From assembly GCF_000485795.1 (NCBI RefSeq), contig NZ_AXZL01000065.1:54307-118306 (forward strand): a stretch of 64,000 nt of DNA, read 5' to 3'. A program made the position numbers and the translations under genes. Below are positions 32,397 through 43,151 of the stretch, one piece after another. A model generated the notes under the pieces. The model had not been told where the DNA came from. It made no database searches and was given only the letters and a program-made list of their open reading frames with translations. Positions within the stretch are counted from its first letter, which is position 1. Every line of letters starts with the position of its first letter. The stretch is from Shewanella decolorationis S12 (GTDB lineage Bacteria > Pseudomonadota > Gammaproteobacteria > Enterobacterales > Shewanellaceae).

Positions 32397-32632
32397 AAAC
32401 CGGAAAATTACTCAAGTCAGTCTAAAAATAACAAAAATACAAAATATCAGCGGTTAAATTGTGATCTAAAGCGTTTTTTGGCAGGCATTTTTGCCAGATT
32501 AATTGGCCATAGTTCACAGTTTTTGCTTTAAATTTTTCATCTATCCACGCTATTCTAGGTTTCAAACGATAAATCACGCATATTCTTTGCAATTCATGTT
32601 GTCGCAATATAACCAAAAAGGTAGATGGAGCC

Positions 32633-33823
32633 ATGTTTAACTCACTCGTCGCAATGCCTGCGGATCCTATCCTCGGCCTATTAACCCAGTACCGTGAAGA
32701 CGCACATCCTCAAAAAGTCGACTTAGGTGTGGGCGTATATAAGGATCCCGCTGGAAACACTCCCATCCTTAATTGCGTGAAAAAAGCCGAAAAATTCCGT
32801 TTAGACACAGAAACCACCAAAGTGTATATCGGCCCAACCGGTTCACCTCAGTTTAATACCCTGATAACAGAATTAGCCTTTGGCAGTGATCACAGCGCGA
32901 TTATCGCCAACCGCATTCGTACTGTTTCTACTCCTGGTGGTACGGGCGCCCTACGCGTTGCCGGTGATTTTATTAAGCGCTGCAATCCTAATGCGGTGCT
33001 GTGGGTGAGCGATCCCACCTGGGCGAACCACACAGGTTTGTTTGAAGCGGCGGGCATTACCGTTAAAACCTACCCTTACTATGATTACGGCACTAAATCA
33101 TTAAAGTTCGATGAGATGCTCAGCGCGCTTGCTCAAGTTGGCCCGAACGATGTGGTGCTATTCCACGCCTGTTGCCATAACCCGAGCGGGATGGATTTAA
33201 CGACAGAGCAATGGGATAAAGTGGTTGCCCTCACCAAGGAGCAAGGTTTTACCCCGCTTATCGACATGGCTTACCAAGGTTTTGGTGATGGTGTCGATAT
33301 CGATGCCTATGGCGTGCGTAAAATGGCCGCGGCGGTCGATAATATGATCCTGTGTAGCTCTTGCTCGAAAAACTTCGGTCTGTACCGTGAGCGTATCGGT
33401 TCATGCTCTGTGGTTGCAAAGGATGCGAACACAGCAAACATCGCGCACTCTGTACTGCTTTACGTGGTTCGCTGCCTGTACTCCATGCCGCCAGCCCACG
33501 GCGCGGCAATTGTTGAAACCATTCTCGGTTCGGCAGAATTAAAGCAAGAGTGGTTAGAGGAGCTCAAAGTGATGCGCGACCGCATCAATGGTAACCGCGC
33601 GATTTTAGTGGAAAAACTCAAGGCCTATGGCGTTGAGCGTGACTTTGGCTTTATCGCTCGCCAAAAAGGTATGTTCTCTTTCCTAGGAGTTAATCCTGAG
33701 CAAGTGGCACGTTTACAGAAAGAATTCAGCATTTATATGGTGGGTTCGAGCCGTATTAGCATTGCAGGCATTAGCGAAGACAATGTGGATTACTTAGCCA
33801 AGTCGATTGCCAAAGTGCTTTAA
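32633..33823 (+). CDS. Aspartate/aromatic amino acid aminotransferase (first copy)
   Basis: A fold-type I, subgroup Ialpha aminotransferase exchanging amino groups of aspartate or aromatic amino acids with 2-oxoglutarate. The signatures are [56 protein letters not shown] and the Schiff-base lysine in CSSCSKNFGLYRERIG. Length is 396. The window holds a second, clearly different copy at 62466-63659. Which is AspC-like and which TyrB-like cannot be told by eye. An AAAGG-type RBS precedes the ATG. Confidence 0.92.
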   Translation: MFNSLVAMPADPILGLLTQYREDAHPQKVDLGVGVYKDPAGNTPILNCVKKAEKFRLDTETTKVYIGPTGSPQFNTLITELAFGSDHSAIIANRIRTVSTPGGTGALRVAGDFIKRCNPNAVLWVSDPTWANHTGLFEAAGITVKTYPYYDYGTKSLKFDEMLSALAQVGPNDVVLFHACCHNPSGMDLTTEQWDKVVALTKEQGFTPLIDMAYQGFGDGVDIDAYGVRKMAAAVDNMILCSSCSKNFGLYRERIGSCSVVAKDANTANIAHSVLLYVVRCLYSMPPAHGAAIVETILGSAELKQEWLEELKVMRDRINGNRAILVEKLKAYGVERDFGFIARQKGMFSFLGVNPEQVARLQKEFSIYMVGSSRISIAGISEDNVDYLAKSIAKVL

Positions 33824-34192
33824 ATACAAGCGCTTTAGTATTTTTCTACACAGCATACTCTGCTGTATTCTCGATTTAGGATGCAGCAGAGTTGCTCTAC
33901 CGCTTGTCAATATTACACTCGTCTATTTAGTTTGGATTAACGAATCTTCCTTTTAGTTTCTACACCCCAAAACCTCGTTAGTCACGCCATCCTCACCGTT
34001 AAGCATTTATTTTCAATCATAAAACTAATTCAAGTGATTTTGACACCACGGTCTTATCACAATTAGTCGCACGTTGTGATCTCAATCGGCGGATTTCCAT
34101 TTCATCAATCGGGGCTACGGCAATTTTCACTTTTTAAAGCCAAAGCTGCTGAGTAGATTAATAGTCATTATTGAACTTGTGGGTATTCCGCC
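33824..34192. other. Gap upstream of yjjI
   Basis: No gene is visible in these 369 bases. A sequence GTGATCTCAATCGG near 34075 resembles a weak FNR-type site (TTGAT-N4-ATCAA, about seven of ten positions), which would suit an oxygen-sensitive glycyl-radical enzyme, but the match is too weak to claim. An AT-rich segment and the presumed yjjI promoter fill the rest. Confidence 0.4.
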
Positions 34193-35752
34193 ATGTTATT
34201 ACAAGATAAATTAATGCAAATCGTCACCAACCCGCTGCTTTCTCCTAAACAAAAATCTAACTATCTAGCGTTGGAGGCTGAGGCAAGTTTGCCCTATCTG
34301 CCAATATCGACTGAGGTAAAAGCAGCGATGAATGGTGGCGTTATCTGCGATATGTTTGAAGGCCATACACCGTTTAAACCGCGCTATGTATTGCCAGATT
34401 ATGCCCGCTATCTTGAGCAAGGCTCTGAATATTTAGAGCTTGTTCCCGCGCAGAATTTAGACGAAGCCCTCAATGCCTTAACGATTCTGTATCACCATGT
34501 GCCATCGGTGACCAATATCCCCGTGTATTTAGGTCAGTTGGACGACATTTTGATGCCTTTCGTGGAAGGGATGGACGCGGATGTCCTTTATCGTAAACTA
34601 AAGCTGTTCTGGATCATGCTCGACAGAACCCTGCCCGACGCCTTTATGCACGTCAATATTGGCCCAACAGACAATATTGTTTGCCGAACCCTACTGCGCA
34701 TCGATGCCGAACTCAAACAAGTTGCCCCCAATTTGACCTTTATGTATGACCCCGCCGTCACACCGGATGAATTATTGCAAATTGCGGCAACCAATATTTG
34801 TCATTGTAGTAAACCGCATATCGCCAATTATCCACTGCATGCCAGTGCATTTGACAAGCGCGGCTTTGGTATTGTGAGTTGCTACAATGCCTTACCCTTA
34901 GCAGGCGGCGCTAATACCTTGGTTAGACTCAATCTGAAAGAAGTGGCATTGAAGGCAACGTCAATCAATGACTTTTTTGAGCGTGTCTTGCCCTATTACT
35001 GCTCACTCACCTTCGAACTTATCGAGGCGCGTTCGGCCTTTTTACATCAAGAGTCGCACTTCTTTGATAGCTTTTTAGTTAAAGAACAATTGATTGATGA
35101 ATCGCGCTTTGCCCCCATGTTTGGTATTTACGGTATGGCTGAAGCGGTGAATATTCTGCAAGCTCTGATGACAAATGAGACAAACACATCATCTCAATCA
35201 AACAAACCCACAGGCTATGGTCATAGCATGGATGCAAACCAACTTGGCTACCGTATTTCTGCCGCCCTCGATAGCATAGTAAAATCCACGCCCGTCACCT
35301 ATGGCTACCATGGACGAGCGCTGCTGCATTCACAGGGCGGTATCAGTCTCGATAAAGACGTGACGCCCGGCGTGCGTATTCCCTATGGCACGGAACCCAA
35401 TCCCATCGCCCATATTCAAGCCCTCGCACTGCATCACCAGTATTATACGGCGGGGATCAGCGATATTTTGACCATAGATGAAACCGTCAAATCAAATCCT
35501 CAAGCTATGTTCCAGCTGTGTAAAGCGGCGCTGGAGTTAGGCTTTAGGGAATTTACCGCCAATGTGGCCTCTAACGATTTAATGCGTGTCACTGGCTATA
35601 TGGTAAAACGCTCTGATATTGAAGCATTTAAACAATGCGGTTCGCGCCTTAATACCACGGGTTTAGGGGCTGAAGCAGCACAGAATACCGGCATATTACA
35701 ACGCCAAGCACGCGTAATTGCCCATGAGCATTCTCCCTGTGTCGTTAACTAA
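34193..35752 (+). CDS. yjjI: YjjI-family glycyl radical enzyme of unknown substrate
   Basis: A 519-residue glycyl-radical enzyme. Near the C-terminus DLMRVTGYMVKRSD carries the radical glycine (Gly468) in the RVxGY context. The N-terminal half (YLALEAEASLPYLP, GVICDMFEGHTPFKPRYVLPDYARYLEQGSEYLEL, LTILYHHVPSVTNIPVYLGQLDDILMPF) matches E. coli YjjI strongly. It is much shorter than NrdD (about 700) and lacks its ATP-cone. A candidate active-site cysteine is in IVSCYNALPLAGGANTLVRLNL. The activase gene overlaps its 3' end, so both are made together under anaerobic conditions. The reaction is not known for the family. Confidence 0.88.
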   Translation: MLLQDKLMQIVTNPLLSPKQKSNYLALEAEASLPYLPISTEVKAAMNGGVICDMFEGHTPFKPRYVLPDYARYLEQGSEYLELVPAQNLDEALNALTILYHHVPSVTNIPVYLGQLDDILMPFVEGMDADVLYRKLKLFWIMLDRTLPDAFMHVNIGPTDNIVCRTLLRIDAELKQVAPNLTFMYDPAVTPDELLQIAATNICHCSKPHIANYPLHASAFDKRGFGIVSCYNALPLAGGANTLVRLNLKEVALKATSINDFFERVLPYYCSLTFELIEARSAFLHQESHFFDSFLVKEQLIDESRFAPMFGIYGMAEAVNILQALMTNETNTSSQSNKPTGYGHSMDANQLGYRISAALDSIVKSTPVTYGYHGRALLHSQGGISLDKDVTPGVRIPYGTEPNPIAHIQALALHHQYYTAGISDILTIDETVKSNPQAMFQLCKAALELGFREFTANVASNDLMRVTGYMVKRSDIEAFKQCGSRLNTTGLGAEAAQNTGILQRQARVIAHEHSPCVVN

Positions 35753-36635
35753 ACCGGCCATAAATAAGCAGGCAATAGTTAGTCAGCTATTGCCGTTTTC
35801 CTGCGTCGACGGGCCTGGCAGTAGGCTCGTATTATTCCTGCAGGGCTGCAACTATCAATGTAAAAACTGCCATAACCCACATACCATCGGATTATGCGAT
35901 GGCTGTGGCGATTGCATCGCCACCTGCCCTGACAAGGCGCTGACATTGATAAAGGCTAACAATAAGCATCAAATCCATTGGGACAAAGATCGTTGTAGCC
36001 AGTGCGATACTTGTCTTGCTGTGTGTCCACAACAAGCCAATCCTAAAGTCACCCGATACACTGTTGAAGAGATCTTGGCGATTATTCACCATCAGCGTCA
36101 CTTTATTAATGGCATTACGGTGAGCGGTGGTGAAGCAAGTCTACAACTGCCATTTATTATTGAATTATTTAAAGCAATTAAGGCCTCACCGCAGTTATCA
36201 CAGTTAACCTGTATGCTCGATACCAATGGCAGTTTGAGCCTCACAGGCTGGCATAAACTGCTGCCGTTTTTAGACGGCGCTATGGTGGATCTTAAAGCGT
36301 GGCAAAAAGAGACCCATAGATACATTACCGGGCGAGATAACCATGCGGTGTTCAAATCGATTGAACTCTTAGCGCAGCAGCAAAAACTGTATGAAGTAAG
36401 ATTGCTGCATATTCCAGGCATTACGGATTTTGAACAGGGAATAGACGCGCTATCTTGCTATTTACTGAGACTCGGTGCCAATACGCGGGTGAAATTAAAC
36501 GCCTTTCACCACCATGGCGTGGTTGATGAGGCATTAACTTGGCCTAGTTGCACACAGACGGATATTGAAGCCTTAGCGTCCTCTCTTACTCAGCGAGGTT
36601 TAACAAATATCGTGTTACCGTCCATCTACCTTTAA
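35724..36635 (+). CDS. yjjW: YjjW-family glycyl radical enzyme activase
   Basis: A radical SAM activase, 303 residues. The SAM iron-sulfur cluster motif CNYQCKNC follows FSCVDGPGSRLVLFLQG, and a two-cluster ferredoxin insert follows with CDGCGDCIATCP and CSQCDTCLAVCP. VSGGEASLQ is the SAM-binding GGE motif. This pattern fits activating enzymes that abstract hydrogen from the glycine of their partner. The start lies 29 bases inside the yjjI end, implying coupling; an in-frame TTG six bases earlier is possible. The stop overlaps the stop of the convergent LysR gene by four bases. Confidence 0.9.
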   Translation: MSILPVSLTKPAINKQAIVSQLLPFSCVDGPGSRLVLFLQGCNYQCKNCHNPHTIGLCDGCGDCIATCPDKALTLIKANNKHQIHWDKDRCSQCDTCLAVCPQQANPKVTRYTVEEILAIIHHQRHFINGITVSGGEASLQLPFIIELFKAIKASPQLSQLTCMLDTNGSLSLTGWHKLLPFLDGAMVDLKAWQKETHRYITGRDNHAVFKSIELLAQQQKLYEVRLLHIPGITDFEQGIDALSCYLLRLGANTRVKLNAFHHHGVVDEALTWPSCTQTDIEALASSLTQRGLTNIVLPSIYL

Positions 36636-37552
36636 CGGCTACAAAGCAGGATCTGCTCGTACAACCAACGTAGTGCGGGATCCTTCATACTTTGTTTATG
36701 CCAAACGAGGCTATAAGCCACTTTTCCATATTCGATGGGTAACGATTTGACGGTTAAACCTTTGGCTTGGCTCGCGATAGATGCCCAGCGGCGCGAGCAG
36801 GTAAACAGCAGCTCACTGTGGTGACACATTAACGCCGCGCTGCCAAAGTCTGGCACCGAAATAGGTACCGCACGTTTTTGAGATTGCTGAGCGAGTAAAA
36901 TATCAAAATAAGGTGTACTCAGATCCGTATCTGTGATGCCTATATGGCTGAAGCTGAGATAATCATCAAAGCTGATATGCGATTGTTTGGCCAAGGGATG
37001 GGATGAGTTCATTAAGCAAATCATTTCATCGCTGAACAAGGTTTCCCACACGAGATCATCTTGCGAAGGATTAGGCTGACTCAAATCATGGGGTAACAGT
37101 ACAAAATCTAACGAGCCATTAATGAGTCCATCAAAACCGATATTGTCTTTGCTGTAAATATCGAGATGAATATGGGGCGCCAAACCCAAAATATGGGCGC
37201 TGAGTTTGGCGGCCAGCAGCTCAAAAGTACTTTCGCGCATTGCCAGTGTAAACCGCCCCTCATAGTTTGTTGGGGTAAACGCATCTTGACTCATGATCTG
37301 ATTCATATCATTGATCATTTGTTGCACGCTTGGGCCTAATCGTTTGGCTAAAGGCGTTGCAACCAGTGAGTTACCGTTACGGTAAAACAGTTCATCATTC
37401 AAACTGTCTCGAAGCTGGCTTAAGGTTTTACTGACAGATGAAGGGCTTAAGCATAAACGTTCGGCGCTAGCGGTAACGCTCAGAGTATCGAGCATCACAT
37501 GCAAAGTGATTAAGTGCTTCATACTAATGCGCGAAAGCTTGGCTAAATCCAT
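36632..37552 (-). CDS. LysR-family transcriptional regulator
   Basis: A 306-residue regulator. The N-terminal winged helix-turn-helix (residues about 10-60) shows MLDTLSVTASAERLCLSPSSVSKTLSQLRDSLNDELFYRNGNSLVATPLA. The C-terminal effector domain contains YSKDNIGFDGLINGSLDFVLLPHDL. The target is not fixed by position: it is convergent with yjjW and reads away from the repeat and serC. Regulation of yjjI-yjjW is possible but not shown. The effector is unknown. Confidence 0.88.
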   Translation of the reverse strand: MDLAKLSRISMKHLITLHVMLDTLSVTASAERLCLSPSSVSKTLSQLRDSLNDELFYRNGNSLVATPLAKRLGPSVQQMINDMNQIMSQDAFTPTNYEGRFTLAMRESTFELLAAKLSAHILGLAPHIHLDIYSKDNIGFDGLINGSLDFVLLPHDLSQPNPSQDDLVWETLFSDEMICLMNSSHPLAKQSHISFDDYLSFSHIGITDTDLSTPYFDILLAQQSQKRAVPISVPDFGSAALMCHHSELLFTCSRRWASIASQAKGLTVKSLPIEYGKVAYSLVWHKQSMKDPALRWLYEQILLCSR

Positions 37553-37731
37553 CAGTGGTTTCCTAGTAATTTATCTTATGTAAAAATCAAAATATCAACT
37601 TTTAATCATGATAAACAATAAGATAAAACTTACCCAATAGATTGCTTAGTATATTAGTCTGTTATGCGTGCTGGCTCACAGGCTTGCTCGGTACAAGTGC
37701 CATTGCCCCAAGCTTATCTGGGTTGCATCTA

Positions 37732-37996
37732 ATACCAATCGTATTAAATATCTGTTCATTCAGCGGGAGTTAAACGCGCTTTAGACAAGGCTAAGGCTTG
37801 AAGACATAGTGGCGCTCTGTCGAAAGCCTTAAACGCAGTATAAAGCCCGTTCAACCCCGCCCTTCGGGAGCCACACAGGCATCTCACTCCCGTGTTACAT
37901 TGACTTAAAAGGGAATAACCATTTCTTCGTCAATGCGCCTTGGATTGAGATGCCTGTGAGGCTCTGAACTGATTAGATATTTAATGTGATTGGTAT
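37732..37996. mobile_element. MITE-like repeat with 22-base terminal inverted repeats (copy 1)
   Basis: This 265-base non-coding element begins ATACCAATCGTATTAAATAT (37732) and ends with its inverted counterpart at 37975-37996, the two 22-base ends differing at two positions. Inside, ACAGGCATCTCA and TGAGATGCCTGT form a second inverted pair. The first 139 bases recur at 59338 with few changes. It fills most of the 536-base gap between the LysR gene and serC. No open frame is present, so movement would need a transposase in trans. Confidence 0.75.
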
Positions 37997-38015
37997 AACC
38001 AAATCCAGCCAACAA

Positions 38016-38045
38016 AAAAGCGAATGCATATGTGCATTCGCTTTT
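38016..38045 (-). terminator. Terminator after serC
   Basis: AAAAGCGAATGCA pairs with TGCATTCGCTTTT around TATG, between the repeat and the serC stop. Confidence 0.85.
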
Positions 38046-38088
38046 GCGTATAACAGCTTAAAACTTATGTGCCTTGGGCGAGCGCGGA

Positions 38089-39192
38089 CTACATCTTGTG
38101 ATGTTTCGCTGCAAACTCATTCATAAATGTCACCAGCGCGGCAACACCTTCCAGTGGCATTGCATTGTATAGGCTTGCACGCATACCACCGACGATTCGG
38201 TGCCCTTTTAAAGCCACTAAGCCCGCCGCTTCGGCCTCTTTTAAGAAGGCGCCATCGAGGGACTCATCCGCCAGTTGGAAAGTCACGTTCATTTGTGAGC
38301 GGTTTGCCGCGACGACACCATTTTTATAGAAAGGATTGGCGTCGATACAGGCATACAGCATTTGCGCTTTTTGCTGATTGATTTTCGCGATACTGGCTAC
38401 ACCACCTAAGGATTTGAGCCAAGCAAACACTTCCGCCGCTAAGTACCAAGCAAAGGTTGGAGGGGTGTTGAACATAGAGTCATGCTCTACCGCTAAACGG
38501 TAATCCATGATCGATGATTGGGTTAAACTCGGCAGTTTCAACATATCATCACGCACGATCACGATGGATAAGCCCGAAGGACCAATGTTCTTTTGTGCAC
38601 CAGCATAGATTAAGCCATAACGGCTGACATCAATTTCACGCGACATAATGGTTGACGATAAATCGGCGACAATCGGCCATGGACTGTCTAACTCATCAAA
38701 AATTTCGATACCATCAACTGTCTCATTTGGGCAGTAGTGCACATAACGGTAATCAGCATCAATCTTATGCAGTTCAGGCAATACTACCGCATTGAGTCCA
38801 TTATGTTTTTCAACAATGTTAAGGCTGTCAATTTGTGCGTCGCCCGCCAGCTTTTTTGCTTCGGCTAATGCTGCAGAAGACCATTGACCACTGACTAAAT
38901 ACAGGGCTCGGCCTTGGTTGCCTAAAAAATTATTCACAACGGCAGAGAACTGACCGCGACCACCGCCATGCATAAAAAGCACATGATAGTTTTGTGGAAT
39001 GTGCATCAGCTCCCGTAAATCCGCCTCAGCTTGCTTGGTCAGCGCGATAAATTCCTTGCCTCTGTGGCTGACTTCCATCACGGAGACACCTAGCCCATTC
39101 CAATCGAGTAATTCCTGTTGTGCTTTTTTCATTACCGCTGCGGGTAACATCGCAGGACCTGCACAGAAATTATAAATCGCGCTCACTGCCAC
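38089..39192 (-). CDS. serC: Phosphoserine aminotransferase SerC
   Basis: Makes phosphoserine in serine synthesis and also acts in pyridoxal phosphate synthesis. The signatures are [56 protein letters not shown] and the PLP lysine in [20 protein letters not shown]. The length of 367 is near E. coli (362). It is downstream of gyrA but isolated by terminators, and is separated from aroA, its usual operon partner. Confidence 0.95.
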   Translation of the reverse strand: MAVSAIYNFCAGPAMLPAAVMKKAQQELLDWNGLGVSVMEVSHRGKEFIALTKQAEADLRELMHIPQNYHVLFMHGGGRGQFSAVVNNFLGNQGRALYLVSGQWSSAALAEAKKLAGDAQIDSLNIVEKHNGLNAVVLPELHKIDADYRYVHYCPNETVDGIEIFDELDSPWPIVADLSSTIMSREIDVSRYGLIYAGAQKNIGPSGLSIVIVRDDMLKLPSLTQSSIMDYRLAVEHDSMFNTPPTFAWYLAAEVFAWLKSLGGVASIAKINQQKAQMLYACIDANPFYKNGVVAANRSQMNVTFQLADESLDGAFLKEAEAAGLVALKGHRIVGGMRASLYNAMPLEGVAALVTFMNEFAAKHHKM

Positions 39193-39249
39193 TCTCCTTA
39201 TTTACAAACCATGATATTAGAATTCATAAAATAAAACGTTGCCATGAAA

Positions 39250-39279
39250 AAAACGAGCGTCCAATTGGACGCTCGTTTT
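39250..39279 (-). terminator. Terminator after gyrA
   Basis: A perfect 30-base palindrome with arms AAAACGAGCGTCCAA / TTGGACGCTCGTTTT follows the gyrA stop by 12 bases. Confidence 0.9.
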
Positions 39280-39291
39280 CATACTCTCGAA

Positions 39292-42054
39292 TTAGTCTTC
39301 GTCTTGCTCGTCGTCAAGCTCTTCATCTTCGTCTAATTCTTCTTCCAGTTCATTCTCTTCCTCTAAAGGCTCTTCTTGAACAGAGTCACCTTCAGCGACA
39401 ACTGGGACGATTGGCATACCGTTTTCATCCAATTCGACTTCATCTTCGTCGCCTTGGATCTCATCGATACGTTGCAGACCAACCACTTTTTCGTCACTTG
39501 CGGTACGGATAATAGTCACACCTTGGGTGTTACGGCCGATGATAGACACACCGTTCGCAGGCGTACGGACTAAGGTACCTTTATCGCTGATCAGCATGAT
39601 TTCGTCATTGCCGCCAACTTGTACCGCGCCAACCACTGCGCCGTTACGCTCGCTCACCTTGATCGATACCACACCTTTGGTCGCGCGGCTCTTCGATGGG
39701 TATTCAGACAGTTCAGTACGTTTACCGTAACCGTTTTCGGTCACGGTTAAGATAGCGCCATCGCCCTTAGGTACGATGAGAGACACCACTTTTTGACCTT
39801 CTTCAAGCTTGATACCGCGAACACCCGTCGCGCCGCGACCCATTGGACGCACGCCCTTGAAGTTGATTTGTGGGTTGCCTTCTTCGTCTAACACTGGGTT
39901 GCCGTTTTCATCGAGTACGGCCACTTCTTCGCCTTCTTTAAAGCGAACCACTTTACCTTCATTGGAGAACAACATGATCTCATCATCACCATTGGTGATA
40001 TCGACACCGATCAGTTGGTCACCGTCTTTCAGGTTAACGGCAATAATGCCGTTTGCACGTGGGTTACTGTAGGCCGTTAGCGCAGTCTTCTTCACGGTAC
40101 CGTTAGAGGTCGCCATAATGATGTACTTATCTTCAGCGTATTCACGCACCGGCAGAATCGCCGTAATGCGCTCACCATCGGCCAGCGGCAGCAAGTTAAC
40201 AATCGGACGACCGCGCGATGTGCGGCTCGCCAGCGGTAATTGATAGACCTTGAGCCAGTACATCTTACCGAAATCTGAGAAGCACAGAATCGTATCGTGG
40301 GTGTTCGCAACCAGCAGTTTTTCAACGAAATCTTCGTCTTTCACTTTAGTTGCGGCTTTACCCTTACCACCACGGCGCTGGGCTTGGTAATCGCTCAGCG
40401 GTTGGTACTTGGCGTAACCTAAGTGTGACAGGGTCACAACCACGTCTTCTTCGTTGATTAAGTCTTCAAGACTCATATCAATTTCATTGGCGTTGATGAC
40501 AGTGCGGCGAGCATCACCGTATTCAGCAAGAATTTCTTCCAGCTCTTCTTTGATGACTTCCATCAAACGCTCAGGGCTGCGCAGAATAAACAGCAGACCC
40601 GCGATGAACTCGAGCAACTCTTCGTATTCGGCGATGATCTTATCGTGCTCAAGACCGGTTAAACGGTGTAAGCGCAGCTCAAGGATTGCCTGAGCCTGTT
40701 GCTCAGTCAGGTAATATAAGCCATCACGGATACCGAATTCTGGCTCTAACCATTCAGGACGCGCCGCATCATCACCCGCTTTTTCAAGCATGCCCTGTAC
40801 ATGACCCAGTGCCCAGCCCTGCTCAACCAGTTTAACTTTCGCATCAGCTGGGGTTGGCGACGCTTTGATCAGCGCAATAATCGGGTCGATGTTAGCAAGC
40901 GCGACCGCTAATGCCTCAAGAATATGGGCGCGCTCGCGCGCTTTACGCAGTTCGAATACGGTACGGCGAGTCACCACTTCACGGCGGTGCAGGATAAAGC
41001 ACTCGAGCATTTCTTTTAAGTTGAACAACTTAGGCTGACCATTGGTCAAGGCCACCATGTTGATACCAAAAGAACATTGCATTTGTGTCTGGGCATAGAG
41101 GTTGTTCAGGACAACTTCACCCACTTCGCCGCGTTTGATTTCAATAACGATACGCATACCGTCTTTGTCAGACTCGTCGCGCAGGCCGCTGATGCCTTCA
41201 ATCTTCTTATCTTTGACTAACTCAGCGATTTTCTCGATGAGTTTAGCCTTGTTCACCTGATAAGGAATTTCGGTGACGATAATGCGTTCACGGCCGTTAT
41301 CTTCGGTTTCGACTTCAGCCAGTGCGCGCATCACTGCACGGCCGCGGCCTGTCTTGTACGCATCGATAATGCCTTTACGGCCATTGATAATCGCCGCCGT
41401 TGGGAAGTCTGGACCAGGAATATGTTCCATCAACTGTTCAATAGACAGCGCAGGATCGGCGATCAGCGCTAAACAGCCTTTGACCACTTCGGTTAAGTTG
41501 TGAGGCGGAATGTTCGTCGCCATACCTACCGCAATACCCGATGAACCGTTGATTAACAGGTTAGGGACACGTGTCGGTAATACAGCGGGAATTTGTTCTG
41601 TGCCATCGTAGTTGGGCACATAGTCAACGGTTTCTTTTTCAAGATCGGCGAGGAGCTGGTGCGCTAACTTGTCCATACGGATTTCGGTATAACGCATTGC
41701 CGCTGCGGAGTCACCGTCAACCGAACCGAAGTTTCCTTGACCGTCGACTAAGGTGTAACGCAGAGAGAAAGGCTGAGCCATACGTACGATAGTATCGTAA
41801 ACCGCCGAATCACCATGGGGGTGATATTTACCGATCACGTCACCGACCACACGGGCAGACTTTTTGTACGGCTTGTTCCAATCGTTCTTCAATTCACTCA
41901 TGGCAAACAGCACGCGGCGATGCACAGGCTTAAGGCCATCACGCACGTCTGGTAATGCACGTCCCACGATGACGCTCATGGCGTAATCAAGGTACGAATT
42001 CTTTAGTTCGTCTTCGATATTAATTGGCGAAATAGATGATGCCAGATCAGTCAT
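39292..42054 (-). CDS. gyrA: DNA gyrase subunit A
   Basis: The 920-residue subunit breaks and rejoins DNA. The catalytic Tyr122 is in [11 protein letters not shown]. The quinolone region [20 protein letters not shown] has Ser83 and Asp87, the susceptible residues by E. coli numbering. The GyrA box QRRGGKG opens the C-terminal beta-pinwheel, and the tail is very acidic ([21 protein letters not shown]). I chose the ATG at 42054 ([17 protein letters not shown]); the frame stays open 26 codons further but without family similarity. The 385-base gap to ubiG holds a TATAAT at 42401-42406. Confidence 0.97.
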   Translation of the reverse strand: MTDLASSISPINIEDELKNSYLDYAMSVIVGRALPDVRDGLKPVHRRVLFAMSELKNDWNKPYKKSARVVGDVIGKYHPHGDSAVYDTIVRMAQPFSLRYTLVDGQGNFGSVDGDSAAAMRYTEIRMDKLAHQLLADLEKETVDYVPNYDGTEQIPAVLPTRVPNLLINGSSGIAVGMATNIPPHNLTEVVKGCLALIADPALSIEQLMEHIPGPDFPTAAIINGRKGIIDAYKTGRGRAVMRALAEVETEDNGRERIIVTEIPYQVNKAKLIEKIAELVKDKKIEGISGLRDESDKDGMRIVIEIKRGEVGEVVLNNLYAQTQMQCSFGINMVALTNGQPKLFNLKEMLECFILHRREVVTRRTVFELRKARERAHILEALAVALANIDPIIALIKASPTPADAKVKLVEQGWALGHVQGMLEKAGDDAARPEWLEPEFGIRDGLYYLTEQQAQAILELRLHRLTGLEHDKIIAEYEELLEFIAGLLFILRSPERLMEVIKEELEEILAEYGDARRTVINANEIDMSLEDLINEEDVVVTLSHLGYAKYQPLSDYQAQRRGGKGKAATKVKDEDFVEKLLVANTHDTILCFSDFGKMYWLKVYQLPLASRTSRGRPIVNLLPLADGERITAILPVREYAEDKYIIMATSNGTVKKTALTAYSNPRANGIIAVNLKDGDQLIGVDITNGDDEIMLFSNEGKVVRFKEGEEVAVLDENGNPVLDEEGNPQINFKGVRPMGRGATGVRGIKLEEGQKVVSLIVPKGDGAILTVTENGYGKRTELSEYPSKSRATKGVVSIKVSERNGAVVGAVQVGGNDEIMLISDKGTLVRTPANGVSIIGRNTQGVTIIRTASDEKVVGLQRIDEIQGDEDEVELDENGMPIVPVVAEGDSVQEEPLEEENELEEELDEDEELDDEQDED

Positions 42055-42319
42055 AAACTGCTCGTTCCCCTGAAAATTAGCCGACAACGTATAATCCGTA
42101 TCATTGAGCGGCCCAAAAACGTGATTTGGCATTCTAACACAGTTATTTAATGTCGCCAGACCTATCCTACGTGAATTGCGAAGGATGTGGCTTAATAGAT
42201 GAAAACACTGTCAATTTGCCCTTTTAAACCCGATAAAATCCGTTGTTAATGGCGAAATTGAGGCCAAGACTTGATTAATCTCTGAGCAGAAAAACCGCTC
42301 TGCTTCACAAAGTGTTTAA

Positions 42320-43150
<831 letters not shown>

Positions 43151-43151
43151 G

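Noticed and set aside
34193..35752. Anaerobic ribonucleotide reductase NrdD
   Set aside because: The protein is about 200 residues too short, lacks the ATP-cone and matches YjjI along its length.
41787..41825. Quinolone-resistance changes in gyrA
   Set aside because: Residues 83 and 87 are Ser and Asp, the susceptible type.
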